Shown piece by piece: positions 8,884 through 17,417 of a stretch of DNA of 64,000 bases; position 1 is the first letter of the stretch, and every line of letters begins with the position of its first letter. Made by a program: the position numbers and the translations under genes. The stretch covers positions 1-64,000 of the forward strand of contig CAXXUG010000022.1 of assembly GCA_963664835.2 (NCBI GenBank), given 5' to 3'. The notes under the pieces were generated by a model that ran no database searches, had not been told where the DNA came from, and saw only the letters and a list, made by a program, of their open reading frames with translations. Source of the stretch: G963664835 sp963664835 (lineage in GTDB: Bacteria; Chloroflexota; UBA6077; FW602-bin22; JBCLEL01).

Positions 8884-10152
8884 TTGAGGTCTGCCGACCG
8901 TAACCCCGAGACCCAACCATCACTAGCCTCCGCCGATGGCTGGCGCGGCAGATTTCAAACCTTTTCGGCGCTCCAGTACCACAATTTTCGTCTCCTCTGG
9001 ATAGGCACCCTGTTCTCCGGGACCGGCCAGTGGATCCAGCAGATGTCGGTGGGCTGGCTCACCTACGAGCTGACCGGCTCGGCTTTTCTCCTTGGAGCGA
9101 TCAGCGGGGCCCGCACCCTTCCGGCCCTGCTGTTGGGCCCATTCGGCGGCCTCGCCGCCGACCGGCTGAATCGGAAACACGTGATGCTGGCCTGCCAGGT
9201 CTTCCTGATGACCGTCACCGCCATCTTCGCGACGCTCGTCCTGACCGGCAACGCCCGCGTATGGAACATCTTCTTGTTCACGGTCCTCACCGGCGTGGCC
9301 TGGATCTTCAACGTGCCGGCTCGACAATCCATCGTCCCGGGGTTGGTACCGTCGACACACCTGACCAACGCGATCGCTTTGAACTCGTCTGGCTTCAACC
9401 TGACCAGGATCGTTGGCCCATCGATTGGCGGTGTTCTGATCGCCGTCGTAGGCCTGGCCGGCAATTTCTATGTCCAGGCGCTAACCTACGTCGGCGTAGT
9501 GGCGATGCTGGCGAACATGCGCTTGTCCCCGGCGCCGGCCGCGCCGTCGACACTTTCCGCCTGGCGGCAGCTTGCCGATGGAATCGCCTACGTATGGAAT
9601 CATCCAACCCTACGGCCTCAGATGGCAATGGCGGTTATCCCGGTAATGCTGGTCTTTCCCTACATGTCGTTGCTCCCGATCTTCGCCAAGGACGTATTGC
9701 AGACCGGTCCGACAGAGTTTGGCTTACTTACGGCCGCACCCGGCATCGGTGCGCTGGTGGGCACGCTGACGATCGCAACGATTGGAAACGTCGAGAAACG
9801 AGGGCGCCTGCTATTTGTGTTGCTGGCCGGCGCCGGCCTGTCCCTGGTGTTGTTCTCGTTGTCCCGCTCGTTCCCACTTAGTGCCGGCATGCTGATGTTG
9901 GTGGGCATGTTTCACATGACCTACATGACGACCCACCACACCCTGTTGCATACGACGGTCCCGAACGAGTACAGAGGGCGCGCGATGGGGATAACGCTAT
10001 TGAACCAGGGGCTCGCGCCGCTCGGCAGCTTCATTGCCGGCGCGCTGGCCGAGATCTTCACCGCGCCGTTGACTGTTATGGCGATGGGAGCCGGCGTCGT
10101 GGTCCTTACGGGATTGGCGTTCGCTCTATTCCTGTCTCTGCGCGAAGTCTGA
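8884..10152 (+). CDS. MFS transporter, EntS-like (second copy)
   Basis: This 422-residue, 12-helix carrier is built like the one at 5294: GTGQWIQQMSVGWLTYELTG in helix 1, the loop GGLAADRLNRKH, and FNLTRIVGPSIGGVLIAVVG. The start is TTG at 8884; the N-terminal 25 residues before helix 1 are hydrophilic. It is divergent from the D-2-hydroxyacid dehydrogenase. The two carriers are paralogues from an old duplication, since their loops match better than their helices. Efflux of organic molecules is the usual role. Confidence 0.85.
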   Translation: MRSADRNPETQPSLASADGWRGRFQTFSALQYHNFRLLWIGTLFSGTGQWIQQMSVGWLTYELTGSAFLLGAISGARTLPALLLGPFGGLAADRLNRKHVMLACQVFLMTVTAIFATLVLTGNARVWNIFLFTVLTGVAWIFNVPARQSIVPGLVPSTHLTNAIALNSSGFNLTRIVGPSIGGVLIAVVGLAGNFYVQALTYVGVVAMLANMRLSPAPAAPSTLSAWRQLADGIAYVWNHPTLRPQMAMAVIPVMLVFPYMSLLPIFAKDVLQTGPTEFGLLTAAPGIGALVGTLTIATIGNVEKRGRLLFVLLAGAGLSLVLFSLSRSFPLSAGMLMLVGMFHMTYMTTHHTLLHTTVPNEYRGRAMGITLLNQGLAPLGSFIAGALAEIFTAPLTVMAMGAGVVVLTGLAFALFLSLREV

Positions 10153-10336
10153 AGCGCATTATTACTGGTCACGATTCGGCCAACTAGATGAGCTCGTCTC
10201 CAAGAGCCAGGCCCAAGTCAGACGATTGGGAGCGCTAGTCTCAGGTTGGATAGCCTTGCAGACAGCCTTGGAGAGTTAAACGTGGCGTCTTGGTACGAGA
10301 CTATAGGTGGTTGCGGTTGGCTGTTCGTATAAAAAC

Positions 10337-10407
10337 GCTCCCGCGCCTTGACTTCGCAGTAGATCAAGGCTAATGAGGCCGATCCCTTTACCGAGCCTCA
10401 CGGGAGC
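10337..10407 (-). ncRNA. Three-way-junction RNA element ending in a T-run
   Basis: Three perfect stems nest here. The outer stem pairs 10337-10343 (GCTCCCG) with 10401-10407. One inner hairpin pairs 10345-10351 (GCCTTGA) with 10364-10370. The other pairs 10374-10379 (TGAGGC) with 10395-10400. On the minus strand the outer stem is followed by GTTTTTATA, as in an intrinsic terminator. It lies about 100 bp beyond the 3' end of the amidohydrolase gene, so it could be that gene's terminator, but a branched three-stem terminator is unusual. A small RNA or 3'-UTR element is the alternative. Between 10153 and 10509 nothing else is visible. Confidence 0.5.
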
Positions 10408-10509
10408 ATCCTGTGTGAATCGATCTCCGCATCGCGGCGACCTAACCTCACAATCGCCAGTCTAACATTTGGAGGAGCTCCGGTGTCTCGATCGGATTCC
10501 CTGCAAGCG

Positions 10510-11598
10510 CTAGAAGCGGTACAGGGACCGCGCGTTGTCGGCCATTATCCGGCGCTTGAGGTCATCCGGCAGCCTCACGGGAATTGCCTGATCCGGCGCG
10601 TCGAAGTCCCAATGAGGATAGTCGGTCGAGAACATGAGCCGGTCCCCCATGTCGAGCTGATCGAGCATCTGGTGGAAATATTCCGGACTTGCCGGCTCTT
10701 CGATCGGCTGGGTGGTGATCCAGACGTGCTTACGGATGTAGTCCGAGGGCAAGCCGCTCGCGTGCGGTAGCTCGTCCCGTAAACGGCGCCAGCTTCGATC
10801 GAGCCGCCACATCAACGCCGGCAGCCAACCGAACCCGGGCTCTATCAGGACGACCTTGAGCGTGGGGAATTTCTCGAAGACGCCCTCGCAAATCATGCTG
10901 ATCAAATGCGTCTGGTAGTCCAACGCGAGCGCGACGTGATGCTCGAAATAGAAGGATGGCCAGCCTGCGCCTGTAATCGGACCGCCTCCGCGTCCGCCCA
11001 CGTGGATAGCGACCGGCAGGTCGTGGCGAGCGGCCGCATCGTATATCTTCCAGTACTTCCGCCGGCCCAAAGGCTCCGTGGTACGAGCCAGGAACATGAC
11101 CTGGATGAAGCCGGGGTGGTTGCCCAGACGATCGATCTCCGCCGCGGCGAGGTCTCCCTCCTCGTGCGCAACTGCCAGGGAGGCTCGCAACCGTGGCTCT
11201 CTCTCCAGCCACTCCTCGATCTGCCAGTCGTTGATCGCCGTCGCCAGTGCGGCTGCGTACTCGAGGTTGCGTTCGCCCCGGATCAGCGGCATAGGATTCA
11301 GGATTCCGAACTCTATCCCCCAGGCGTCGAGCAGCTGCTCGCGCATGAAGTCCAGGTCGGAGCCCGGCGGTCCGCCGGATGGAGGCCAGGCATCTATCCG
11401 ACAGGCGAGTGGATTCGTATACGACAGGTAGTTGCCCGGAAACTGGCGTGCCGCGAAAGTCTCGTGATGCCGGCGCCATCTCGGGGACAGATAAGGCCGC
11501 AGAGTCGCTTCCGACGGCAACGCGTTGTGAATGTCGCAGTCGATGACGGGGAACTTCGTTCTGTATCGCGCTCTCTGCTCTTGTACGCTAACTGCCAT
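10510..11598 (-). CDS. Amidohydrolase-2 family protein (ACMSD-like)
   Basis: Residues of the metal-dependent hydrolase barrel are in place: VIDCDIHNALPS at the N-terminus (D-x-H in place of H-x-H), VAIHVGGRGG, FYFEHHVAL and the C-terminal MFSTDYPHWDFDAP with the metal-binding Asp. The protein is about 362 residues. I chose ATG 11598 because AGGAG lies eight bases upstream; a GTG at 11625 has no such site. The family decarboxylates or hydrolyses aromatic-derived carboxylates. The actual substrate is unknown. It stands alone on the minus strand within the catabolic region. Confidence 0.85.
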   Translation of the reverse strand: MAVSVQEQRARYRTKFPVIDCDIHNALPSEATLRPYLSPRWRRHHETFAARQFPGNYLSYTNPLACRIDAWPPSGGPPGSDLDFMREQLLDAWGIEFGILNPMPLIRGERNLEYAAALATAINDWQIEEWLEREPRLRASLAVAHEEGDLAAAEIDRLGNHPGFIQVMFLARTTEPLGRRKYWKIYDAAARHDLPVAIHVGGRGGGPITGAGWPSFYFEHHVALALDYQTHLISMICEGVFEKFPTLKVVLIEPGFGWLPALMWRLDRSWRRLRDELPHASGLPSDYIRKHVWITTQPIEEPASPEYFHQMLDQLDMGDRLMFSTDYPHWDFDAPDQAIPVRLPDDLKRRIMADNARSLYRF

Positions 11599-11888
11599 AT
11601 CCCACGCTCCTGACCAGACCGTCACAGCTTACGACTAATTCTGACTCAAAACAGCCAATAGATTCAAGCACATGACCGTCACTCCCGGAAACTGCTTGAT
11701 TGTATTCATGCACGTGTTGGAAATATAGGGTCTACAAGGACCGATTCCGGATGCCGGTCGCAAGCCGGAGGGAAAGCTCAAACGGCGGCAGCCATCGGCC
11801 GGCTGGGGTTATACCCACCCGTCTAGATTCGAGTGTATTGTCCTCCGCCATTGGTACCAAAAAATGACGGTTCCCACCACCCACAGTC

Positions 11889-12150
11889 GTCACTCCGGCG
11901 AAAGCCGGAGTCCAGAGGGGCGGGGATGGGGAAATTTAGCGCGGGGGCTTGTCCCCCGCTCCCGACGGTCGGGCACCCAACTCAAGTCCCGAGGTACCGA
12001 ATGGAGGACCCGCCAACCGGTGCCCCGGTTTTCATCCCTTGGTGTACCGGCGCCAGCCGGGATGAGCGATTGGTACGAAAATAGATGGACACGCCCGATC
12101 CAACTCCGAATTCGTCACTCCGGCGAAGACCGGAGTCCTGATGGGAGGGG
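11889..12150. repeat. Cluster of REP-like palindromes (families A, B, C, A)
   Basis: Four short palindromic repeats follow one another. 11889-11931 is family A (CTCCGGCGAAAGCCGGAG core). 11938-11960 is family B (GCGGGGGCTTGTCCCCCGC). 12041-12082 is family C (CCGGCGCCAGCCGG followed by ATTGGTACGAAAAT). 12114-12138 is a second A. The same families recur at 22.4-22.8, 50.5-50.7 and 51.1-51.6 kb. They resemble REP sequences mobilised by RAYT transposases, and a RAYT relic occurs at 42.2 kb. The rest of 11599-12302 shows no gene. Confidence 0.8.
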
Positions 12151-12302
12151 CAAGGGCGAGGCACTATCGGCGAAATCGCAAACCGGCCTCTTCATGCTCT
12201 GGGCGGGCCTTAGTTAGATCTGATTTACGCCCGTACGGATTAGGCATTCCCAAATCAGAACACCTATCCCACGTACACAAATCTGTTGGTAACACGGATT
12301 CG

Positions 12303-13526
12303 GTGTACAATTCGCCCGCGCGGACTAGGACAAGGAGCAACCTTAAAATACTTGTAGCACGCCTGGTCATTGCGGTAGCCTTCCTCGACCTTTTTGTGCA
12401 ATTCCCGATTATTGCCCCCTTCGCAAGGGAGGTCGGGGCTACGCCGGCACTGGCCGGCCTGATCGTCGCGGCCTATTCCCTCACCAACCTATTCGGAAAC
12501 GTAGTTGCCGGCGTGTTCCTGGACCGCTGGGGACGGATCTTGCCGCTGCAGGCGGGGATGCTCCTGACTTCGGTTGCCCTTTTTGGCTACGTCGTAGCCG
12601 ACTCGCCGATGCAACTACTGCTCGCCAGGGCGTTCCACGGGCTGAGTGCGGCAATTCTTGCCCCAGGCGCCTTTGCCTTAATCGGCGACCTCAGCTCTTC
12701 CGCAAACCGGGTTCGAGTCATGGGGAGGAGCAGCGCCTCTATAGCTCTTGCCGCGGTCGTGGGGCCGATGTCGGCCGGCCTTATTTCGAGCGCCGCAGGT
12801 TACCGGGCCCCATTCCTCTTGACCGCAACACTCATGCTATTGGTATTCCTCGTGTTCTCGTTGTCGCCGAAGTCGACGTGGCAGGCCAGGTCCGACAACG
12901 CAATCGACAGTCCCAAAGAACAGGAACCTCGTCGTGCGAACTATGCCCTGCTCATCATGTCATACGCGGCCGCGCTCGCGATGACGGTCGGCACTGGAGC
13001 GTTGGTCGCATTCTTGCCCCCGTGGTTGCTAGCCCAGGACCAGCAGGAGTATTTGATCGGGATGCTGTTTGCCCTATTCTCGGCCGTTGGTATGGGTGTG
13101 ATGGCCAGCCCACTGGTGTCCCTTCCTATGCTGAAGGGCCGCTGGATCTCACTTGCCGCGGGCCTTAGTCTGATTGGACTCGGTCTGGGAGCTCTTGGCG
13201 CCATACCCAACATGCTGGGATCGATCATTGGAATGACCCTGTTCGGTTGCGGTTTCGGCTTGACCTATCCTCGATTGATATCGATCGTGGTCGATGCCAC
13301 GTCGGAGGCCTACCGGGGCAGGGCGTTAGGTGTTTTCTATGCCGTCTACTCACTCGGTGTGGCCATAGGATCGCTGAGCAGCGGCCTGCTCGAGGTCGGT
13401 CTCGGTAGTTCAAGTCCCGCACCTTTTTTTATGGGAGTGTTGATGATCGCGCTGGCGTTGCCCTTCACCTACGTAGTGGATTCGATTGGGAGGAAACGAA
13501 CCGGAGCGAAAGAGGTTCCCAACTAG
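12303..13526 (+). CDS. MFS transporter
   Basis: This carrier of about 407 residues has GLIVAAYSLTNLFGNVVAG in helix 2, the MFS signature loop VFLDRWGRILPLQ after it, and GCGFGLTYPRLISIVVDA in the C-terminal half. It belongs to the drug/sugar-type MFS rather than the EntS-like pair nearby. The start is uncertain. GTG 12303 is the nearest conventional codon, while the best ribosome site (AAGGAG at 12332) lies inside the frame with no standard start at proper distance after it. A longer frame reaches 12141, but its N-terminus overlaps the REP cluster and is unlikely to be translated. Confidence 0.78.
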   Translation: MYNSPARTRTRSNLKILVARLVIAVAFLDLFVQFPIIAPFAREVGATPALAGLIVAAYSLTNLFGNVVAGVFLDRWGRILPLQAGMLLTSVALFGYVVADSPMQLLLARAFHGLSAAILAPGAFALIGDLSSSANRVRVMGRSSASIALAAVVGPMSAGLISSAAGYRAPFLLTATLMLLVFLVFSLSPKSTWQARSDNAIDSPKEQEPRRANYALLIMSYAAALAMTVGTGALVAFLPPWLLAQDQQEYLIGMLFALFSAVGMGVMASPLVSLPMLKGRWISLAAGLSLIGLGLGALGAIPNMLGSIIGMTLFGCGFGLTYPRLISIVVDATSEAYRGRALGVFYAVYSLGVAIGSLSSGLLEVGLGSSSPAPFFMGVLMIALALPFTYVVDSIGRKRTGAKEVPN

Positions 13527-13704
13527 ATGCCGGGCCCAGATTCCCCTCGGTGCTTGGCTCAATGGTCAGGTAACGAGAGTTAAATCCCATGCGACGGATT
13601 CGATGTTTACCGGCCGCGGAGTGGGAGCGGGACAACCCATTCTCGACGAACAGCGTGGCCTGAAGACTTAGCCCAATAACGAATGACCCCGGCCGGCCAA
13701 TCGC

Positions 13705-14793
13705 TCACTTATCGATCGCGAGTGAGCCAAAGGCGCACTTAGCCCAGGAGCTTGGACAATTTCTCGGGCCAACCGAAGATGAGAGATACCGTCCACGTTC
13801 GCAAGCCCGGCTCACCAGATTGCATAGGGCGGCGATAAACGACTCGCCTACACTTACAGTTGGCACCCTGACATAGGAAGGCACGCCATGCTTTTTCGCC
13901 AATTGAGCGAACTCAATGTCAAGCTCGACCAAAGTCTCAAGATGTTCTGAGACGAAGGCGATTGGAGCGACAACGAGCGCCCAGCCTTCCGCCGCAGCAC
14001 GTTCGATTTCGCTTTCCGTCGTTGGTCCAATCCAACTGATGGGTCCCACCTGACTCTGATAGCAAAGCAGCGTCTCAAAATCCGGCAAGCCCCGCATTTG
14101 TTCTAGCCGATTGACGATCGCAGCTGCCGTGGCCTCAATTTGCCACTGATATGGGTCTCCGCCGTCGACTATCCGTACCGGCAGACTATGTGCCGAAAGC
14201 AGGACACGGATCGGATGATCGAATGAAGCCTGTGTGAGAGCCTTTGCTATTAGAGTCGCTACGGCGTTGACGAAGCCGGCCTCGCGCGGATAGCAACAGA
14301 TTGCACGTGTGGGCACTTTCAGGCCTGCAACTCGAGCCGCCCGATACCAGTCCTCAAGCGACGATTTCGTGGTCGTAGTGGAATATTGAGGGTAAAGAGG
14401 GAGCAACACGATCTCGTCTGGTCCATACTCCGCGACCGCGCTTGCCGTCTCATCCGACATTGGATGCCAGTACCGCATGGCGATGAAAGTCTTGGACTCG
14501 ACGTTCGGTGGCAATACTTCGGCAAGCGTCTTCCCTAGCGCATGCGCTTGCCCCTCAGTATTCCGAATTAGAGACTTGCCGCCTCCGATGTGCTCGTACA
14601 ACTCCCGTGAGGTAGGAGCACGCTTAGACGAGATGATCTTGGCAAGACCCTTTCGAACAACTGATGGCATTCGTATTCCCGTTAACGCGGGATCGTCCAG
14701 CATATCGTCGAACATATTGAACAGGAACGGTTCGACGCTGTCGGGTCCGTCCGGACCTCCAAGGTTGAACAGGACGACGGCAAGCTTGCTCAA
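13705..14793 (-). CDS. hemH: Ferrochelatase
   Basis: The protein has the family opening KLAVVLFNLGGPDGPDSV, then AMRYWHPMSDE, LLPLYPQYSTTTT and the active-site LLSAHSLPVR with the catalytic His, followed by CYQSQVGP and PIAFVSEHLETLVELD, where Glu is conserved. It inserts iron into protoporphyrin or coproporphyrin at the end of heme synthesis. I place the start at TTG 14793, two residues before KLAVV; an open frame extends to 14916 but that extension has no counterpart in the family. At about 362 residues it is of usual length. No other heme gene lies nearby. Confidence 0.9.
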   Translation of the reverse strand: MSKLAVVLFNLGGPDGPDSVEPFLFNMFDDMLDDPALTGIRMPSVVRKGLAKIISSKRAPTSRELYEHIGGGKSLIRNTEGQAHALGKTLAEVLPPNVESKTFIAMRYWHPMSDETASAVAEYGPDEIVLLPLYPQYSTTTTKSSLEDWYRAARVAGLKVPTRAICCYPREAGFVNAVATLIAKALTQASFDHPIRVLLSAHSLPVRIVDGGDPYQWQIEATAAAIVNRLEQMRGLPDFETLLCYQSQVGPISWIGPTTESEIERAAAEGWALVVAPIAFVSEHLETLVELDIEFAQLAKKHGVPSYVRVPTVSVGESFIAALCNLVSRACERGRYLSSSVGPRNCPSSWAKCAFGSLAIDK

Positions 14794-14871
14794 TAGACAC
14801 TGCTCTCGTGAAGGCGACTCATAATGTTTGTTAGTCGTCCAGCCCAGCTTCGAACGCTTGTCATTCGTGGC

Positions 14872-14901
14872 AAAAAAATAGGCCGGTGCGCCGCACCGGC
14901 C
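14872..14901 (-). terminator. Intrinsic terminator upstream of hemH
   Basis: A 10-bp perfect stem (GGCCGGTGCG against CGCACCGGCC, one-base centre) is followed on the minus strand by TATTTTTTT. A TATAAT hexamer on the same strand at 14920-14925 would start transcription only some ten bases before the hairpin. Either the hairpin ends unseen upstream transcription or it attenuates the hemH leader. No gene lies on the minus strand between 14902 and 15255, so what it would otherwise terminate is unclear. Confidence 0.6.
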
Positions 14902-14925
14902 GTTCTTCAACTGCACTCCATTATA

Positions 14926-15255
14926 GTGGACTCCTGGTCAGGATCTGAACCAATTCATGAGGCCACGGTCAACGCAGGTAGCGCAGTCAACTAGCGTCTC
15001 GAGGATTACTCTTCAGTTGCCAGGGTTGTATGAATGCCGGTCGGCCGGACTTCGTTGTCAAGCGAACTCCGCGATTGATCAAGAGATTGATTCGCGCCAG
15101 GCGTTCGCCACCCGCCTCGCGCTTCGACCCGGCAACCATCTCTCGGCTCAGATCGATCAGATGCGCGCGCTGATTACGGTACATCATCGGTACGCTCTTG
15201 TGCCGGTACTGACAAGGTGCAGGTGGACTCAAACACTTGCCGTCTTGGCAGCGGA
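14926..15255. other. Intergenic stretch without recognisable gene
   Basis: I compared this stretch with the conserved cores of tmRNA, RNase P RNA, SRP RNA and tRNA and found none. Short open frames on both strands lack ribosome sites and family motifs. It separates the divergent hemH and rplU transcription units. Confidence 0.5.
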
Positions 15256-15284
15256 TTGACCATATCCGCCGGCATCAATATAAT
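15256..15284 (+). promoter_or_regulatory. Sigma-70-type promoter of rplU-rpmA-rpmE
   Basis: TTGACC (15256-15261) and TATAAT (15279-15284) are separated by exactly 17 bp, close to the bacterial consensus. Transcription would begin near 15291, leaving a leader of about 108 nt before the rplU start. The -10 is flanked by an inverted repeat, ATCCGCC (15264-15270) and GGCGGAT (15290-15296), which could be an operator or chance. Confidence 0.8.
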
Positions 15285-15398
15285 CTGTTGGCGGATAAAG
15301 TGGCTCTAACCGGGTTAACGGCTGATGATTGGGCCTCCGAAAGTCCCCGATCTGGCCTTTAACCCTTTATATTTGTGTACGAGAGGTGGATTGACGCA

Positions 15399-15716
15399 GT
15401 GTACGCTGTTGTCGAGACCGGCGGAAGACAGTACCGGATGAGCGCCGGCGGAAATGTTCGGGTGAATCGGCTCGAAGCGGAGCCGGGCCAGCAGGTCGAG
15501 TTCGAAAACGTTCTACTTGTTGGTGGAAACGGCGAGACCAGAATCGGCCAACCATTCGTGCCTGGCGCCAAGGTGAAGGCCACGGTGGTCGATCAGGGTC
15601 GCGAGCAAAAGATCATCGTCCTGAAATTTAAACCCAAGCGAAGATACCGGCGAAAGGCCGGCCACCGTCAGCACTACACCCAGGTGTTGGTCGACGAGAT
15701 ACTGGCCGGCGATTAG
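15399..15716 (+). CDS. rplU: 50S ribosomal protein L21
   Basis: The 105-residue protein reads (M)YAVVETGGRQYRMSAG at its start and ends with KFKPKRRYRRKAGHRQHYTQVLVDEI, the conserved RNA-binding C-terminus of L21. I use GTG 15399 rather than the upstream GTG 15375 because L21 proteins begin exactly at this MYAV segment and GAGAGG lies about ten bases before it. It is the first gene of the rplU-rpmA-rpmE operon, downstream of a strong promoter. Confidence 0.96.
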   Translation: MYAVVETGGRQYRMSAGGNVRVNRLEAEPGQQVEFENVLLVGGNGETRIGQPFVPGAKVKATVVDQGREQKIIVLKFKPKRRYRRKAGHRQHYTQVLVDEILAGD

Positions 15717-15764
15717 ACGTAGACGGATTCAAGCGAAACTCCCATTCTGATCAGGTGAAGTAAT

Positions 15765-16022
15765 ATGGCACACAAGAAAGGCGGGGGCAGCTCGCGCAAC
15801 GGTCGCGACAGCCAGTCCAAACGGCTGGGCGTAAAGCGATACGACGGCGAGTTTGTCAGGACCGGCACGATAATCGTCCGCCAGCGTGGCACTCGCATTA
15901 TGCCCGGGGATAACGTCGGTATGGGCAGGGACCATACCCTGTTCGCCTCTATCGACGGGTTTGTCAAGTTCGGATTCGCTCGCAAGAACAAGAAGGACGT
16001 CAGCGTCCTGGCCGCTAGCTGA
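15765..16022 (+). CDS. rpmA: 50S ribosomal protein L27
   Basis: The 85-residue protein begins MAHKKGGGSSRNGRDSQSKR and contains GTIIVRQRGTRIMPGDNVGMG, diagnostic of L27, whose N-terminus reaches the peptidyl-transferase centre. No cleavable N-terminal extension like that of Firmicutes L27 is present. It follows rplU by 48 bp, the usual order in bacteria, though obgE, often next, is absent here and rpmE follows instead. Confidence 0.97.
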   Translation: MAHKKGGGSSRNGRDSQSKRLGVKRYDGEFVRTGTIIVRQRGTRIMPGDNVGMGRDHTLFASIDGFVKFGFARKNKKDVSVLAAS

Positions 16023-16044
16023 ACGCAAGTCCGCGAGGGGATTC

Positions 16045-16329
16045 ATGAGAAAAGGCATCCATCCGAAGTGGTTTGAAGCCACGTTGTCCTGTGCCTGTGG
16101 GGCGCGGTACCGCACCCACGCTACGAAGCCGGAACTCAGGGTCGAAGTCTGCTCGAATTGCCACCCGTTCTACACCGGACAGCAACGCATATTGGACACG
16201 GGCGGTCAGGTCGACCGCTTCATGCGCCGAATGGCCGTGGCGGAAGAGCACAAGCGGAGGAGCGAGAAGTCGGAGCAGGCTGGAGCGGAACAGCCGGCCG
16301 CCGCGACCGAAGCGGAGCCGGCCGGTTGA
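16045..16329 (+). CDS. rpmE: 50S ribosomal protein L31, zinc-binding type
   Basis: The protein begins MRKGIHPKWFEATLSCACGA. Cysteines in CAC and CSNC form the zinc site of the C+ type of L31, and HPFYTGQQRILDTGGQVDRF is the family core. It is 94 residues, longer than the usual 65-75 because of a tail rich in Ala and Glu (SEQAGAEQPAAATEAEPAG). ATG 16045 is 22 bp after rpmA and has GCGAGGGG upstream. The tail is lineage-specific and probably disordered. Confidence 0.95.
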   Translation: MRKGIHPKWFEATLSCACGARYRTHATKPELRVEVCSNCHPFYTGQQRILDTGGQVDRFMRRMAVAEEHKRRSEKSEQAGAEQPAAATEAEPAG

Positions 16330-16382
16330 GACAGCCGGCAGGCTGTTAAACCCCTCCTGTCGTTGGCGATGAGAGGCTTGCG

Positions 16383-17363
16383 TTGACCCAGTTCTACGGC
16401 GGACAGGCCGTCATCGAAGGCGTCATGATGCGCGGTCGAGAGCAGGTCGCCGTCGCCGTTCGCGCCCCAAACGGCGAGATCGTCGTCCACCGCGAGTCCT
16501 TGAAGAGGTCTCCGCTCAGAAGCCGCGTGGCCAAGTGGCCAGTCATTCGCGGCATGGTGGCGCTTTGGGACACGCTCGCTCTTGGCATGCGCGCGCTGGT
16601 ATTCTCCGCCAGCGTCGCCGAACAGGAATCCGACGAGGCCGGCGAGGGCGACGACTCAACTATGCCGACTGGAATCCTCTGGGGCAGCATGGCCTTCGCG
16701 ATTCTTGCCGCCCTTGCCATATTCTTCGTCACTCCTGTGCTGGTTACCGGTGTCCTCGACCGGTTCATCGAATCATCTTTTGTCAGCAACCTCGTGGAAA
16801 AGATCATCCGGCTCGGAATGATCCTGGGCTACATGGTGCTGATAGGGCTCATGCCCGACGTGAAGCGGGTATTCGGCTATCACGGCGCCGAGCACAAGAC
16901 GATAAACGCGCTTGAAGCCGGCGACCCGCTCGACGTGGAGCATTCCCGCAAAGCCAGCATCGAGCATCCCCGATGCGGTACGACTTTCTTGATCGTGGTG
17001 GTCCTGGTGTCCTTTCTCGTCTTCGTACTTCTGGGTTGGCCCCAGTTGGAGCTGCGGATCATTTCGCGTATTGTTCTGATCCCGGTGATCGCCGGATTGG
17101 CGTTCGAGCTAATCTACTTCGCGGCCTCGAACTATCACCGCCCGTTGATAAGAGCCCTATTGGCGCCCGGCCTGGCGGTTCAGGGGCTCACCACCGCCGA
17201 ACCCGAGGACAACATGCTGGAAGTCGCGATTGTTGCGATGAAGACCGTATTGGCGTCCGAAGCGGCGTTCCGCAACGAAGAGCCGGTGGTTGTCGGCGCC
17301 GGCGAACTCGCCCCTCGACAGCTCCTGGTTGCTGATTCGGCCGAGTTCAGGGTCAGCGGCTAG
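16383..17363 (+). CDS. DUF1385 family membrane protein (YqhQ-like)
   Basis: The 326-residue protein starts YGGQAVIEGVMMRGREQ, the DUF1385 hallmark, and continues with LKRSPLRSRVAKWPVIRGMV. Several transmembrane segments follow (SMAFAILAALAIFFVTPVL, then LIVVVLVSFLVFVLLGW) and the conserved VFGYHGAEHKTINALEAG with a His-rich site that has been proposed to bind metal. Function is unknown. It follows rpmE closely, an arrangement common in Chloroflexota and Firmicutes. The start is TTG 16383 with a GA-rich ribosome site. Confidence 0.88.
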   Translation: MTQFYGGQAVIEGVMMRGREQVAVAVRAPNGEIVVHRESLKRSPLRSRVAKWPVIRGMVALWDTLALGMRALVFSASVAEQESDEAGEGDDSTMPTGILWGSMAFAILAALAIFFVTPVLVTGVLDRFIESSFVSNLVEKIIRLGMILGYMVLIGLMPDVKRVFGYHGAEHKTINALEAGDPLDVEHSRKASIEHPRCGTTFLIVVVLVSFLVFVLLGWPQLELRIISRIVLIPVIAGLAFELIYFAASNYHRPLIRALLAPGLAVQGLTTAEPEDNMLEVAIVAMKTVLASEAAFRNEEPVVVGAGELAPRQLLVADSAEFRVSG

Positions 17364-17417
17364 ACCAGGCCAGCGACCGACTCCACATCAGCGAGAACGT
17401 GCTTGGGCAGGTTTAGC

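Noticed and set aside
10337..10407. Hammerhead ribozyme, because of the three-way junction
   Set aside because: The junction strands lack CUGANGA and GAAA and are too short.
14926..15255. tmRNA, RNase P or SRP RNA in the gap before rplU
   Set aside because: None of the conserved cores of these RNAs was found on either strand.
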